This document shows positions 1 through 8,412 of a stretch of DNA of 64,000 nt, in pieces. The notes beneath the pieces are model-generated. The model saw nothing but the letters and a program-made list of their open reading frames with translations, was not told the DNA's origin and did no database searches. The stretch is from assembly GCF_900095705.1 (NCBI RefSeq), contig NZ_LT608326.1:1-64000 (forward strand), written 5' to 3'. Both the position numbers and the translations under genes were made by a program. The DNA comes from Fusobacterium massiliense. GTDB lineage: Bacteria > Fusobacteriota > Fusobacteriia > Fusobacteriales > Fusobacteriaceae. The number at the start of each line of letters is the position of its first letter. The first letter of the stretch is position 1.

Positions 1-33
1 TCATCCTGAGCCAGGATCAAACTCTTCGTTCAA
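1..33 (-). rRNA. 16S rRNA, 5' end only (partial)
   Basis: Read on the minus strand, these bases match the universal 5' end of 16S rRNA (GAAGAGTTTGATCCTGGCTCAG). The rest of the gene lies outside the window. The exact mature 5' end is placed by analogy with other bacteria. The leader runs from here back to the promoter near 138-166. Confidence 0.93.
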
Positions 34-137
34 TCTTTTTAAAGCTCATTTGCTTTTTTGTTTACACCAAATTTATGGTTGCTTTTTGTCTTTTCTCTAT
101 TCTGTTGTTAATGTCCTTTGTCATATCGACATCGGTT

Positions 138-166
138 ATGATATCATCTTTCAAAAACTTTGTCAA
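138..166 (-). promoter_or_regulatory. Probable rRNA operon promoter (sigma-70)
   Basis: On the minus strand, a perfect -35 (TTGACA, 161-166) is followed after 17 bases by a -10 TATCAT (138-143). Transcription would start near 131, giving a leader of about 100 bases before the 16S 5' end. This is the only consensus-like promoter I see between the 16S gene and the aldehyde dehydrogenase gene. Confidence 0.7.
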
Positions 167-240
167 CTACTTTTTTTCTTTTTTAATCATTTTTTATTAT
201 TTTTTTATTTTTTATTTCTTTTCCTTATCATTTCCAATTA

Positions 241-401
241 ATAATTCAATATAATATTTTATTATTTTTTAATAATTATCTAAAATATAAATATTTTAAA
301 TAAATTTTATCAATAACTATATGTATATAATTTTATAAATAAATTCTGGTATCAGAGAATAATTTTTAATATTTAAATTTAATTTTATATTTTTCTATAA
401 A
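241..401. other. AT-rich spacer with no gene
   Basis: Between the rRNA promoter region and the first intergenic repeat the DNA is almost pure A/T. I see no ORF, RNA or clear promoter. It may act as an upstream AT-rich element for the rRNA promoter, but that is inference only. Confidence 0.5.
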
Positions 402-512
402 TAAAGTCTCTTGATAGCCATATGAATTCTACGAGCTTAACGAGCACAGACTCTTCAAACTAATACGGACATCATTTTTTTATTTAATTTTATACTTTCC
501 TATAGAATAAAT
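402..512 (+). repeat. Intergenic palindromic repeat, subtype A (copy 1)
   Basis: Core starts AAGTCTCTTGATAGCC and contains the complementary blocks around TACGAG and CTAATACGG. The right outer arm (GAGACT) is lost. The tail TATACTTTCCTATAGAATAAA (491-511) is present. Lies between the rRNA promoter region and the 3' end of the aldehyde dehydrogenase gene. Confidence 0.85.
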
Positions 513-515
513 AGA

Positions 516-559
516 AAACTGCACCTTCAATCTTATGTCTAAGATTTTGAGTGCAGTTT
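516..559 (-). terminator. Hairpin terminator after the aldehyde dehydrogenase gene
   Basis: AAACTGCAC pairs with GTGCAGTTT and an inner AATCTTA pairs with TAAGATT. On the minus strand it is followed only by a mixed T-rich tail, so efficiency is uncertain. It resembles the hairpin at 4726-4773. Confidence 0.6.
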
Positions 560-607
560 AATATTAAACTTTACAATAATTTCTTGATAATTTAATCTGC
601 TTATTTT

Positions 608-2083
608 TTAATATAATCCACTTACTCCATCTTCTAAATCTATTAGTATATTTTTCATTTGAGTATAGTGATCAAGTATGACTTTGTGAGTTTCTCTACC
701 TATACCGGATTTTTTATATCCTCCAAATGGAGCATGTTCCGGAATTTGATTGTAAGTGTTTACCCAAACTCTTCCTGTTTCAATAGCTCTTGCCATATTT
801 AAAGCTCTATTAATATTTTTTGTAAATACTGCTCCTCCAAGACCATATTCACTATCATTAGCCATAGCTATTACTTCTTCATCTGTCTTAAATTTAATTA
901 CAACAGCTAGTGGACCAAACACTTCTTCTTGTGAGATACGGCAAGCATTGTTTACATTTGCAACTAAAGTAGGTCTTACAAAATTCCCTTTTTCACAACC
1001 ATTTTCAGTATATTTTTCTCCACCAGTTAAAATTATTCCACCTTCTTCTTTTGCAAGTTTAGCATAATTTAAAATAGTTCTTACTTGCTTTTCATCTATT
1101 TGGCTTCCCATAACTGTTTCAGGGTCTAATGGATTTCCTATTTTTATATTATTAAATTTTTCAACCAATCTTTTTACAAATTCGTCATAAATTCCTTCTT
1201 GTACAAAGATTCTTGAACCAGCACAACAAACTTGACCTTGATTAAATAAAATTCCAAGTTGAGCCCCTTCAAGAGCTTTTTCAATATCAGCATCATCTAA
1301 AATTATATTAGCCGATTTTCCTCCTAGTTCAAGAGTAGCCGGAATTAACTTCTCAGCAGCAGCAAGTGCTATATCTTTACCAACTGCTGTTGATCCTGTA
1401 AATGCTAACTTATCCAAATTAGGATGATTCTTTAAAAATTCTCCAGCTGTACTTCCTTTTCCGGTAATTAAATTTACAACTCCTTTTGGTAAAACTTTTT
1501 CAATTAATTCCATCAACACAATTAAACTAAGAGTAGTTGAACTAGATGGTTTAATTACAACTGTATCTCCTGCAGCAAGTGCTGGAGCAAGTTTCCAAGC
1601 TGCCATTAAGAATGGGAAGTTCCAAGGGATAATTTGTCCTACAACTCCAATAGGTTCTCTTAAAATTAAACTTAAAAACTTTTCATCTAAAACAGTAGCC
1701 TTTCCTTCATCTGCTAGAATACAACCGGCAAAATATCTAAAATGAGCTGATGCCAAAGGAATATCTACTCCCTTAGTTTCCCTTATAGGTTTTCCATTAT
1801 CCATAGTTTCAACAGTAGCAAGCAAATCTTTATTAGCATCTATAATATCAGCTATTTCATTTAAAAGTTTTGCTCTTTCTTTTACTGTAGTTTTTTTCCA
1901 TGTCTTAAACGCTTCTTTAGCAGCTTTTACAGCTAAATCAACATCTCCTTCAGAAGCATCTGGAAATTCAGATAACAGCTCTCCATTATATGGTGAATAA
2001 GTTTTTACTACAACTCCATTACTTGAATTTACCCACTCTCCATTTATAAACATCTTATATGATTTTTTTATTATATTTTCCAT
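608..2083 (-). CDS. NAD(P)+-dependent aldehyde dehydrogenase
   Basis: A 491-aa protein of the ALDH superfamily, full length for the betaine-aldehyde/acetaldehyde dehydrogenase-like group. It oxidises an aldehyde to the acid in the cytoplasm with NAD(P)+. Visible motifs are the cofactor-binding IIPWNFP and FTGSTAVG segments, the general-base Glu in LELGGKSAN, the catalytic Cys in NQGQVCCAGSR, and the C-terminal APFGGYKKSGIGRE. A GAGGTG ribosome site precedes the ATG. It stands alone: no neighbour suggests the substrate, and no shell-protein targeting peptide is obvious although eut genes occur 35 kb away. Family assignment is firm; substrate is unknown. Confidence 0.92.
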   Translation of the reverse strand: MENIIKKSYKMFINGEWVNSSNGVVVKTYSPYNGELLSEFPDASEGDVDLAVKAAKEAFKTWKKTTVKERAKLLNEIADIIDANKDLLATVETMDNGKPIRETKGVDIPLASAHFRYFAGCILADEGKATVLDEKFLSLILREPIGVVGQIIPWNFPFLMAAWKLAPALAAGDTVVIKPSSSTTLSLIVLMELIEKVLPKGVVNLITGKGSTAGEFLKNHPNLDKLAFTGSTAVGKDIALAAAEKLIPATLELGGKSANIILDDADIEKALEGAQLGILFNQGQVCCAGSRIFVQEGIYDEFVKRLVEKFNNIKIGNPLDPETVMGSQIDEKQVRTILNYAKLAKEEGGIILTGGEKYTENGCEKGNFVRPTLVANVNNACRISQEEVFGPLAVVIKFKTDEEVIAMANDSEYGLGGAVFTKNINRALNMARAIETGRVWVNTYNQIPEHAPFGGYKKSGIGRETHKVILDHYTQMKNILIDLEDGVSGLY

Positions 2084-2187
2084 AATTTCACCTCTTAAAA
2101 TATTATCAACATAAAAACTTTAGTCTTTTAGTCAATAATATTATATCATATATGTTTATTTTAGTATAGTATTTTATTCACATATTT

Positions 2188-3942
2188 TTATATTTCTTTT
2201 GTATACTCTTTTAAAAATTCAATTTCTTTTTTTGTTAAATAAGGACTTAATTTCTCAAAAACTTCCTTATGGTACAAATTTAATTGTTTCTTTTCTTCTT
2301 TTGTCAAAAGTGACTTTACTATTCCATCTAAGTCAATTGGAGCATAAGTTATTGTTTCAAATTCCATAAACTTACCATGCTCTGTTTCACAGCACTCTCT
2401 AACTAAAAGTTCATTTTCTATTCTTATTCCATGACTATTTTGGATATATGCTCCAGGCTCATTAGTAACTATCATTCCATTTTCTAGTCTTTGTGGATTA
2501 TATTGCATTCTAATTCCATGAGGTCCTTCGTGAACATTTAAAACATGCCCTACTCCATGACCTGTTCCACATTTATAATCAATACCTACATTCCATAAGA
2601 ATTGTCTTGCTAAAATATCTAAGTTTGTTCCCGTTGCACCAAATAAAAACTTTGCTCTTGTTAATGCCAACATTCCTTTCAACACTAATGTATTATCTAC
2701 CCTTTTTTGTCTTGCAACTTTTCCTAAGAAAAAAGTTCTTGTAATATCAGTTGTTCCTTTTAAATAAGTTCCTCCCGAATCTAATAAATAAACTCCATCT
2801 TTTATTTGAACTTCATTTTCTTTGTTAGATTTATAATGCATCATAGCAGCATTGGCTCCAAAAGCTGAAATTGAATTGAAACTTAAATCTATAAAACCTT
2901 CTATTTTTTTTCTTAATGAATCTATTTTTTGTTCAGCAGAATATTCTGTTATTTTTTCCTTTTTATAATTATTTTTTAGCCAATACATAAATTTCACAAC
3001 AGCTACTCCATCTTGTATGTGAATTTCTTTTGTATTTTTTATTTCTATTTCATTTTTATGTGATTTCAAATATGTACTAGGGTTCATTGAAGAAATTATT
3101 TCATTTTTTGATATAGCTTCGAAAATTCCATAACTTATCTTATTGAAATCCACTAAAATATTCCCCTTCAATTTCTTTATATCTTCGAAGAACATAAAGT
3201 ATTCTTTTATTTCTATTTTATTATCTTTAAAATATTTATTACATTTTTTATCTAATTTAGAGTTATCTATGTATAATACTGACTTATCTTTTGAAATTAT
3301 TGTAAAAGAAAGAGCAACAGGATTATTTTTTATATCCTCACCTCTAAAATTATAAATCCATGCTATATCATCTAAAGTAGTTACTATATTATAGTCTGCA
3401 TTCTTACTTGAAATAATATCTCTAAGTTCTTGAATTTTATCATTGTATGACTTCCCACTATACTTATCTTCCAATATAAAAATTTTTCCATTTGGAAGGC
3501 TTTTTCTGTCTTCCCAAACTTCTGCCAACAAATCAAAATCAACAATTTTTAATTTTTTTTGACTCACAATTTCATTTACATCTGAATATGTCACGATTTT
3601 AGCATCTATACCCAATTTAGAATTTTCTTTCAATTTTGACAAAATATATTCTTTATAACTTGGAACACCTATATTGCCTTGTTTAAATAATTTTATTCCA
3701 CTTCCAGCTAATTGTTTTTCAGCTTGAATATGATATCTGCCATCTGTCCACAAACAAGCTTCATCTTTAAATATTACTAAAGTTCCAGCTGAACCTGTAA
3801 AACCAGATAAATATTCTCTTCCTTTAAAATATATATCTATATACTCACTTTCATGATAATCTGAACTTGTAACAATATAAGCATCCGCTTTATATTTCTC
3901 TAAAATTTCTTGTGCTTTTTTTATTCTATTTAAAATTTTCAT
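2188..3942 (-). CDS. Xaa-Pro aminopeptidase, M24B family
   Basis: A 584-aa cytoplasmic metallopeptidase that removes N-terminal residues preceding proline. It has the long three-domain architecture (two creatinase-type N domains, residues about 1-300, then the M24 pita-bread domain), like eukaryotic aminopeptidase P1 rather than the ~440-aa PepP of E. coli. Metal ligands are visible: two Asp in LLDSGGTYLKGTTDITRT, His in GTGHGVGHVLNVHEGP, Glu in NEPGAY, and Glu in RIENELLV. GGAGGATT precedes the ATG. It would serve peptide fermentation. An intergenic repeat separates it from the divergent flavodoxin gene. Confidence 0.93.
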   Translation of the reverse strand: MKILNRIKKAQEILEKYKADAYIVTSSDYHESEYIDIYFKGREYLSGFTGSAGTLVIFKDEACLWTDGRYHIQAEKQLAGSGIKLFKQGNIGVPSYKEYILSKLKENSKLGIDAKIVTYSDVNEIVSQKKLKIVDFDLLAEVWEDRKSLPNGKIFILEDKYSGKSYNDKIQELRDIISSKNADYNIVTTLDDIAWIYNFRGEDIKNNPVALSFTIISKDKSVLYIDNSKLDKKCNKYFKDNKIEIKEYFMFFEDIKKLKGNILVDFNKISYGIFEAISKNEIISSMNPSTYLKSHKNEIEIKNTKEIHIQDGVAVVKFMYWLKNNYKKEKITEYSAEQKIDSLRKKIEGFIDLSFNSISAFGANAAMMHYKSNKENEVQIKDGVYLLDSGGTYLKGTTDITRTFFLGKVARQKRVDNTLVLKGMLALTRAKFLFGATGTNLDILARQFLWNVGIDYKCGTGHGVGHVLNVHEGPHGIRMQYNPQRLENGMIVTNEPGAYIQNSHGIRIENELLVRECCETEHGKFMEFETITYAPIDLDGIVKSLLTKEEKKQLNLYHKEVFEKLSPYLTKKEIEFLKEYTKEI

Positions 3943-3959
3943 ACAATCCTCCTTCTATT

Positions 3960-4058
3960 TTTTATTTTATAGGAAAGTAGTCTCCGACGTCCGTATTACT
4001 CTGAAGAGTATTTCGGTGAGCTTGGAAGAGTCATACGGCTATTAGGAGACTTTATTTA
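3960..4058 (-). repeat. Intergenic palindromic repeat, subtype B (copy 2)
   Basis: Tail TTTATAGGAAAGTA lies at the left, then the core AGTCTCCGACGTCCGTATTA and the inner ACTCT/AAGAGT stem, closing at GGAGACT. Core orientation is opposite to copy 1. Located between divergent genes. Confidence 0.85.
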
Positions 4059-4162
4059 TATTCATAATTAATATATTTCCTCTGTCTCATTAAAATTCTA
4101 TATTTCTTTGAATTAATTGTATAGCAAATTTATTTAAAAAGCAATCTTTCTAAAGAAAAGTA

Positions 4163-4190
4163 TTGAAAAAAAATAGAATAGTGTTAAAAT
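4163..4190 (+). promoter_or_regulatory. Promoter of the flavodoxin gene
   Basis: TTGAAA (4163-4168), a 16-base spacer and TAAAAT (4185-4190), about 40 bases before the start codon. Confidence 0.55.
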
Positions 4191-4230
4191 AAATACAATA
4201 CAAATTAAATTTAAGTTAAGGGGATAAAAA

Positions 4231-4665
4231 ATGAATAAAATTAATATTGTTTATTATAGTTTTACCGGAAATACTTTAAGAATGGTTAAAGCTTTTGAAA
4301 AAGGACTTCAAGAAGCAGGAGTAGATTTTAAAAGTTATAGTATTGTTGAATTAAAAGATGACAATTTAGCATTTGACTGTGAAATACTAGCTTTAGCTTC
4401 TCCAGCTAACCAAACTGAAGAAATAGAAAAAAATTATTTCCAACCTTTTATGCAAAGAAATTCTGAAAAATTTAAGAATAAAAAACTTTATTTGTTTGGT
4501 ACATTTGGTTGGGGAAGTGGTAAATTTATGGCTAAATGGATAAAACAAGTTGAAGAGCTTGGAGCAAAATTAGTTGAACTGCCTATGGCTTGTAAAGGTA
4601 GCCCAAATGCTGAAACAAAAGAGAAATTAGAAAATATGGCAAAGAAAATAGTTACAACTGAATAA
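4231..4665 (+). CDS. Flavodoxin-like protein
   Basis: A 144-aa small electron carrier of the flavodoxin fold. The N-terminal phosphate-binding loop SFTGNTLRM (residues 10-18) follows a beta strand (INIVYYS) as in FMN-binding flavodoxins. FGTFGWGSGKF in the middle corresponds to the second FMN loop. The ATG follows AAGGGGATAAAA. It is flanked by its own promoter and a hairpin terminator, so it is probably monocistronic. Likely a low-potential donor replacing ferredoxin; the partner is unknown. Confidence 0.85.
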   Translation: MNKINIVYYSFTGNTLRMVKAFEKGLQEAGVDFKSYSIVELKDDNLAFDCEILALASPANQTEEIEKNYFQPFMQRNSEKFKNKKLYLFGTFGWGSGKFMAKWIKQVEELGAKLVELPMACKGSPNAETKEKLENMAKKIVTTE

Positions 4666-4725
4666 ACTAATTAAATTTTAATTTTTTTAAATTTACAATA
4701 AAACCATATCTAATAAACTATAGTG

Positions 4726-4773
4726 AACTGTATCTAAATTCTTCGACATAAGAATGGAAGTGCAGTTTTTTTA
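4726..4773 (+). terminator. Terminator of the flavodoxin gene
   Basis: AACTG pairs with CAGTT, the inner ATTCTT pairs with AAGAAT, and seven T follow. It runs directly into a repeat element. Confidence 0.7.
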
Positions 4774-4875
4774 CTCTATAAGAAAGTATAAATTTAGTCT
4801 CTGACGTCCGTATTAGTTCGAAGAGCCTGTGTTTATTGAGCTCGTAGAACTCATACGACTGTCAAGAGACTTTTT
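4771..4875 (-). repeat. Intergenic palindromic repeat, subtype A (copy 3)
   Basis: Tail CTCTATAAGAAAGTATAAAT at the left, core TAGTCTCTGACGTCCGTATT, inner AGTTC/GAACT stem, closing GTCAAGAGACT. Lies between two same-strand genes. Confidence 0.88.
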
Positions 4876-5000
4876 TTATTTTTCTATATATCTTTTTATA
4901 TATTTATGATAAAATATACAATTGTAATATTATTTTAATTATCAAGCAATAAATTTTAATAAAATAAAAATAATTAAGGGAATTTGAAAGGATACAAAAA

Positions 5001-5996
5001 ATGTTAGATTTGGAAAAAATCATTGTGATTGGGACGTCATATGAAAATCTTTCTCTTTTAGAGAGAGAAAACTTTATGAAAACTCGTCCAAAATATATCA
5101 TAGAAGATTTTTTTAAGAATAAAAAAATAAATGGTTATGTTAATCTTTCTACTTGTTTGAGAACAGAGTTTTATTTGGAACTAAACTCTGAAATTAATGT
5201 GGATGATATTAAGAAAAATTTTTCTGTAGAGATGAAAATAAAGACTGGAATGGAAGCAATTGAATACTTGTTTAAAGTCGGTTGTGGATACTACTCAATA
5301 ATAAAAGGGGAAGATCAAATACTTGCTCAGGTGAAATCTGCTCATACTGAAGCCTTAGAGAAAAACCACAGCTCTAAATTTTTAAATATTATTTTTAATA
5401 AAGCCATAGAACTTGGAAAAAAATTTAGAACAGAAAGTTCCATAGCTCATAATGCTTTATCTTTAGAAGCTATTTCTCTAAAATTTATAAAATCTAAATT
5501 TGATAATATTGAAGATAAAAACATTTTTATTTTAGGTATCGGTGATTTAGCTCAGGATGTTCTAGCACTTATGGTTAAAGAAAAACTTAAAAACATTTAC
5601 ATAACAAATAGAACTTACCACACAGCAGAAAAGATAAAAGAAAAATATGATATCCTAAATGTAGTAGATTATAAAGAGAAATATGATTCTATGAAATATG
5701 CAGATATAATAATTAGTGCTACTTCTGCACCTCATATAGTGGTTGAATACGATAAATTTATCAAAAATATGGTAGAAAATAGAAAATATCTTTTCTTAGA
5801 TTTAGCTGTTCCTAGAGATGTTGATATAAGACTTGCTGAAGATTTTGAAAACATAGATATTTTTAATCTTGACGATATTTGGGAAGTATATAATCAAAAC
5901 TCTATGAATAGAGATAAACTTTTGGAAGATTATTTGTATTTAATAGATGAACAAAAAGAAAAATTAATGAAATCTTTAAGTTTTTATGAAAAATAG
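5001..5996 (+). CDS. hemA: Glutamyl-tRNA reductase (short form)
   Basis: Reduces glutamyl-tRNA(Glu) with NADPH to glutamate-1-semialdehyde, the first step of the C5 tetrapyrrole pathway. The catalytic Cys is in VNLSTCLRTEFY (C52). The substrate domain is followed by a Rossmann domain (FILGIGDLAQDV) and the conserved FLDLAVPRDVD. At 331 aa it is clearly shorter than the usual ~415-450 aa: it ends soon after the start of the long spine helix, so the C-terminal dimerisation domain appears to be missing. First gene of an ordered hem cluster; AAAGGA precedes the ATG. A weak extended -10 (TGATAAAAT, about 4908) is the only promoter candidate. Confidence 0.9.
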   Translation: MLDLEKIIVIGTSYENLSLLERENFMKTRPKYIIEDFFKNKKINGYVNLSTCLRTEFYLELNSEINVDDIKKNFSVEMKIKTGMEAIEYLFKVGCGYYSIIKGEDQILAQVKSAHTEALEKNHSSKFLNIIFNKAIELGKKFRTESSIAHNALSLEAISLKFIKSKFDNIEDKNIFILGIGDLAQDVLALMVKEKLKNIYITNRTYHTAEKIKEKYDILNVVDYKEKYDSMKYADIIISATSAPHIVVEYDKFIKNMVENRKYLFLDLAVPRDVDIRLAEDFENIDIFNLDDIWEVYNQNSMNRDKLLEDYLYLIDEQKEKLMKSLSFYEK

Positions 5997-6012
5997 TTCA
6001 GAAAGGGAAAAA

Positions 6013-6921
6013 ATGAAAAAAAATATAGTTATCGGAACTAGAGGAAGTATACTTGCTCTTGCACAAGCAGAACTTGTAAAAAATATGTTATCAGAAAAAT
6101 TTTCAAATATAAATTTTGAAATTAAAAAAATAGTTACAAGTGGAGATAAAGATTTAAAATCGAATTGGGAAAACAGTGATGTTTCTTTAAAAAGTTTTTT
6201 TACAAAAGAAATTGAACACGAATTATTAAATGGAGATATAGATATAGCAGTCCATTCTATGAAAGATATGCCTGCTGTTTCTCCAAAAGGCTTAATTTGT
6301 GGAGCTATTCCAGATAGAGAAGATGCAAGAGATGTACTTGTAACTAAGGGAGACTTTTTAGTAACTTTACCTAAAGGAGCTAAAGTTGGTACAAGTTCTC
6401 TAAGAAGAGCCATGAATTTAAAAGCTGTTAGACCTGATTTTGAAATCAAACATTTGAGAGGTAATATTCACACAAGATTAAATAAACTTGAAACTGAAGA
6501 TTACGATGCTATTGTTCTTGCTGCTGCCGGTTTAAAAAGAGTAGGCTTAACAGATAAAATAAGTGAATACTTAAATGGAGAGGTTTTCCCTCCAGCTCCA
6601 GCTCAAGGTGTTTTATACATTCAATGTAGAGAAAATGATGAAGAAGTAAAAAATATTTTAAAAACAATCCATAATGAAGATATAGCTAAAATTGTTGAAA
6701 TTGAAAGAGAGTTTTCTAAAATTTTTGATGGTGGTTGCCACACACCGATGGGATGTTATTCTCAAATTGATGGTGATAAAATTAAATTTACTGCTGTTTA
6801 TTCTGATGAAGGAAAACAAATAAAAGCTGTAATAGAAGATAGTTTAGAAAAAGGAAAAGAAATTGCACATATGGCGGCTGATGAAATAAAATCTAAGATT
6901 ACAAAAGGAAAGGTACAGTAA
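6013..6921 (+). CDS. hemC: Hydroxymethylbilane synthase (porphobilinogen deaminase)
   Basis: Polymerises four porphobilinogens to hydroxymethylbilane. The 302-aa protein starts MKKNIVIGTRGS, the usual N terminus; an upstream in-frame ATG at 5986 overlaps hemA and lacks a ribosome site, whereas GAAAGGGA precedes 6013. Visible are the motifs AVHSMKDMP, GTSSLRRAMN, the LRGNIHTRL arginine loop, and the dipyrromethane-attachment Cys in DGGCHTPMG. It sits 16 bases after hemA and 15 before the next gene, consistent with one operon. Confidence 0.96.
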   Translation: MKKNIVIGTRGSILALAQAELVKNMLSEKFSNINFEIKKIVTSGDKDLKSNWENSDVSLKSFFTKEIEHELLNGDIDIAVHSMKDMPAVSPKGLICGAIPDREDARDVLVTKGDFLVTLPKGAKVGTSSLRRAMNLKAVRPDFEIKHLRGNIHTRLNKLETEDYDAIVLAAAGLKRVGLTDKISEYLNGEVFPPAPAQGVLYIQCRENDEEVKNILKTIHNEDIAKIVEIEREFSKIFDGGCHTPMGCYSQIDGDKIKFTAVYSDEGKQIKAVIEDSLEKGKEIAHMAADEIKSKITKGKVQ

Positions 6922-6936
6922 TATAAAGGGGATAGA

Positions 6937-8394
6937 ATGAAAAAAGGAAAAGCATATATCATTGGAGCAGGTCCAGGAGATTTTGAACTTTTAACAATAA
7001 AAGCAAAAAGAATTATTGAAAATTCAGATTGCATCGTATATGACAGATTAATTAGTGAAGATATACTAAAACTTGCTAAAAAAGATGCAGAGCTTATATA
7101 TCTAGGAAAAGGAAATACAGAAGGTGGACTTATTCAAGATGAAATAAATGAAACCTTAGTGAAGAAATGTTTAGATGGTAAGAATGTTGCAAGAGTAAAA
7201 GGTGGAGATCCTTTTGTTTTCGGTAGAGGTGGAGAAGAAATTGAAGCCTTAGTTAAAAATGAAATAGATTTTGAAGTTATACCTGGAATAACATCTTCTA
7301 TATCTGTTCCAGCTTATGCAGGAATACCTGTTACTCATAGAGGTCTTGCAAGATCTTTTCATGTATTTACTGGACATACTATGGAAAATGGAAAATGGCA
7401 TAATTTTGAGAATATTGCTAAATTAGAAGGAACTCTTGTATTTTTAATGGGTGTTAAAAATTTAGACTTAATAGTCGGAGATTTAATAAAATTTGGAAAA
7501 AATTCCAAAACTCCTGTTGCTATTATAGAAAAAGGAGCAACTAAAAATCAAAGAGTTACAGTTGGAACATTAGAAAATATCTTAGAACTTGTTGAAAAAA
7601 ACAAAATACTTCCTCCAGCAATTACAATAATTGGGGAAGTTGTTGAACTAAGAGAAAATTTCAAATGGTTTAAAAATGATATATTAGCTAAAAAGATTTT
7701 AGTTACTAGAGATAAAAAACAAGCTAAGGAAATGTCTGACAATATTTCTAAAAGAGGAGCTATTCCTGTTGAATTACCTTTTATAGAGATAGAAAATTTA
7801 AAAATTGATTTAGAATCTTTAAAAAAATATAAAGCTATCCTATTTAATTCTCCTAATGGAGTTAATGCATTTTTTGAAAATTTAAAAGATATTAGAATTT
7901 TATCAAATATAAAAATAGGAGCTGTTGGGGTTAAAACAAAGGAAGTTCTAGAAAATTATAAAATCATTCCTGATTTTATTCCAGAAGAATACTTAGTTGA
8001 TAGATTAGCAGAAGAAGTTGTTAAATTTACAAATGAAAATGATAATATTTTAATAGTTACTTCTGATATTTCTCCTTGTAATATAGAAAAATATAATTCT
8101 TTGTACAAAAGAAATTATGAAAAAGTTGTAGCTTACAACACAAAAAAAATAAAAGTGGATAGAGAAAAAATTATTGAAGCTTTAAAAGATATCGATATCA
8201 TAACTTTTTTAAGTTCATCAACAGTAGAAGCTTTTTATGAAAGCCTAGATGGAGATTTCTTTATTTTAGGAGATAAAAAAATAGCTTCCATTGGTCCTAT
8301 GACAAGTGAAACTATAAAAAGATTGGGTATGAAAGTTTCTTATGAAGCTGAAAAATATACAGCTGATGGTTTATTAGATATTATTTTTAAATAA
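6937..8394 (+). CDS. Fused uroporphyrinogen-III C-methyltransferase / uroporphyrinogen-III synthase
   Basis: A 485-aa fusion. Residues about 1-245 are a SAM-dependent CobA/SUMT domain (IIGAGPGDFELLT, VYDRLIS, VKGGDPFVFGRGGEE, PGITSSISVPAYAGIPVTHR) that converts uroporphyrinogen III to precorrin-2. Residues about 250-485 are a HemD synthase domain (LVTRDKKQAKEMS, ending ADGLLDIIFK) that cyclises hydroxymethylbilane. The fusion couples ring closure to methylation and points to sirohaem or cobalamin rather than haem as the pathway goal, since no hemE/F/G/H follows. Known in Firmicutes and Fusobacteria as CobA-HemD. GGGGATAGA precedes the ATG. Confidence 0.95.
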   Translation: MKKGKAYIIGAGPGDFELLTIKAKRIIENSDCIVYDRLISEDILKLAKKDAELIYLGKGNTEGGLIQDEINETLVKKCLDGKNVARVKGGDPFVFGRGGEEIEALVKNEIDFEVIPGITSSISVPAYAGIPVTHRGLARSFHVFTGHTMENGKWHNFENIAKLEGTLVFLMGVKNLDLIVGDLIKFGKNSKTPVAIIEKGATKNQRVTVGTLENILELVEKNKILPPAITIIGEVVELRENFKWFKNDILAKKILVTRDKKQAKEMSDNISKRGAIPVELPFIEIENLKIDLESLKKYKAILFNSPNGVNAFFENLKDIRILSNIKIGAVGVKTKEVLENYKIIPDFIPEEYLVDRLAEEVVKFTNENDNILIVTSDISPCNIEKYNSLYKRNYEKVVAYNTKKIKVDREKIIEALKDIDIITFLSSSTVEAFYESLDGDFFILGDKKIASIGPMTSETIKRLGMKVSYEAEKYTADGLLDIIFK

Positions 8395-8412
8395 TATCAA
8401 AATGGGGGAAAA

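Noticed and set aside
50-241. 63-aa ORF at the left edge
   Set aside because: It is a hydrophobic, T-rich translation of the antisense of the rRNA leader and promoter, without a ribosome site.
4880-5000. Cobalamin riboswitch before the hem/cob cluster
   Set aside because: The region is ~120 bases of nearly pure A/T with no B12-box or conserved helices.
5986-6012. Upstream in-frame start for hemC
   Set aside because: It overlaps hemA and lacks a ribosome site; the start at 6013 has GAAAGGGA and gives the usual N terminus.
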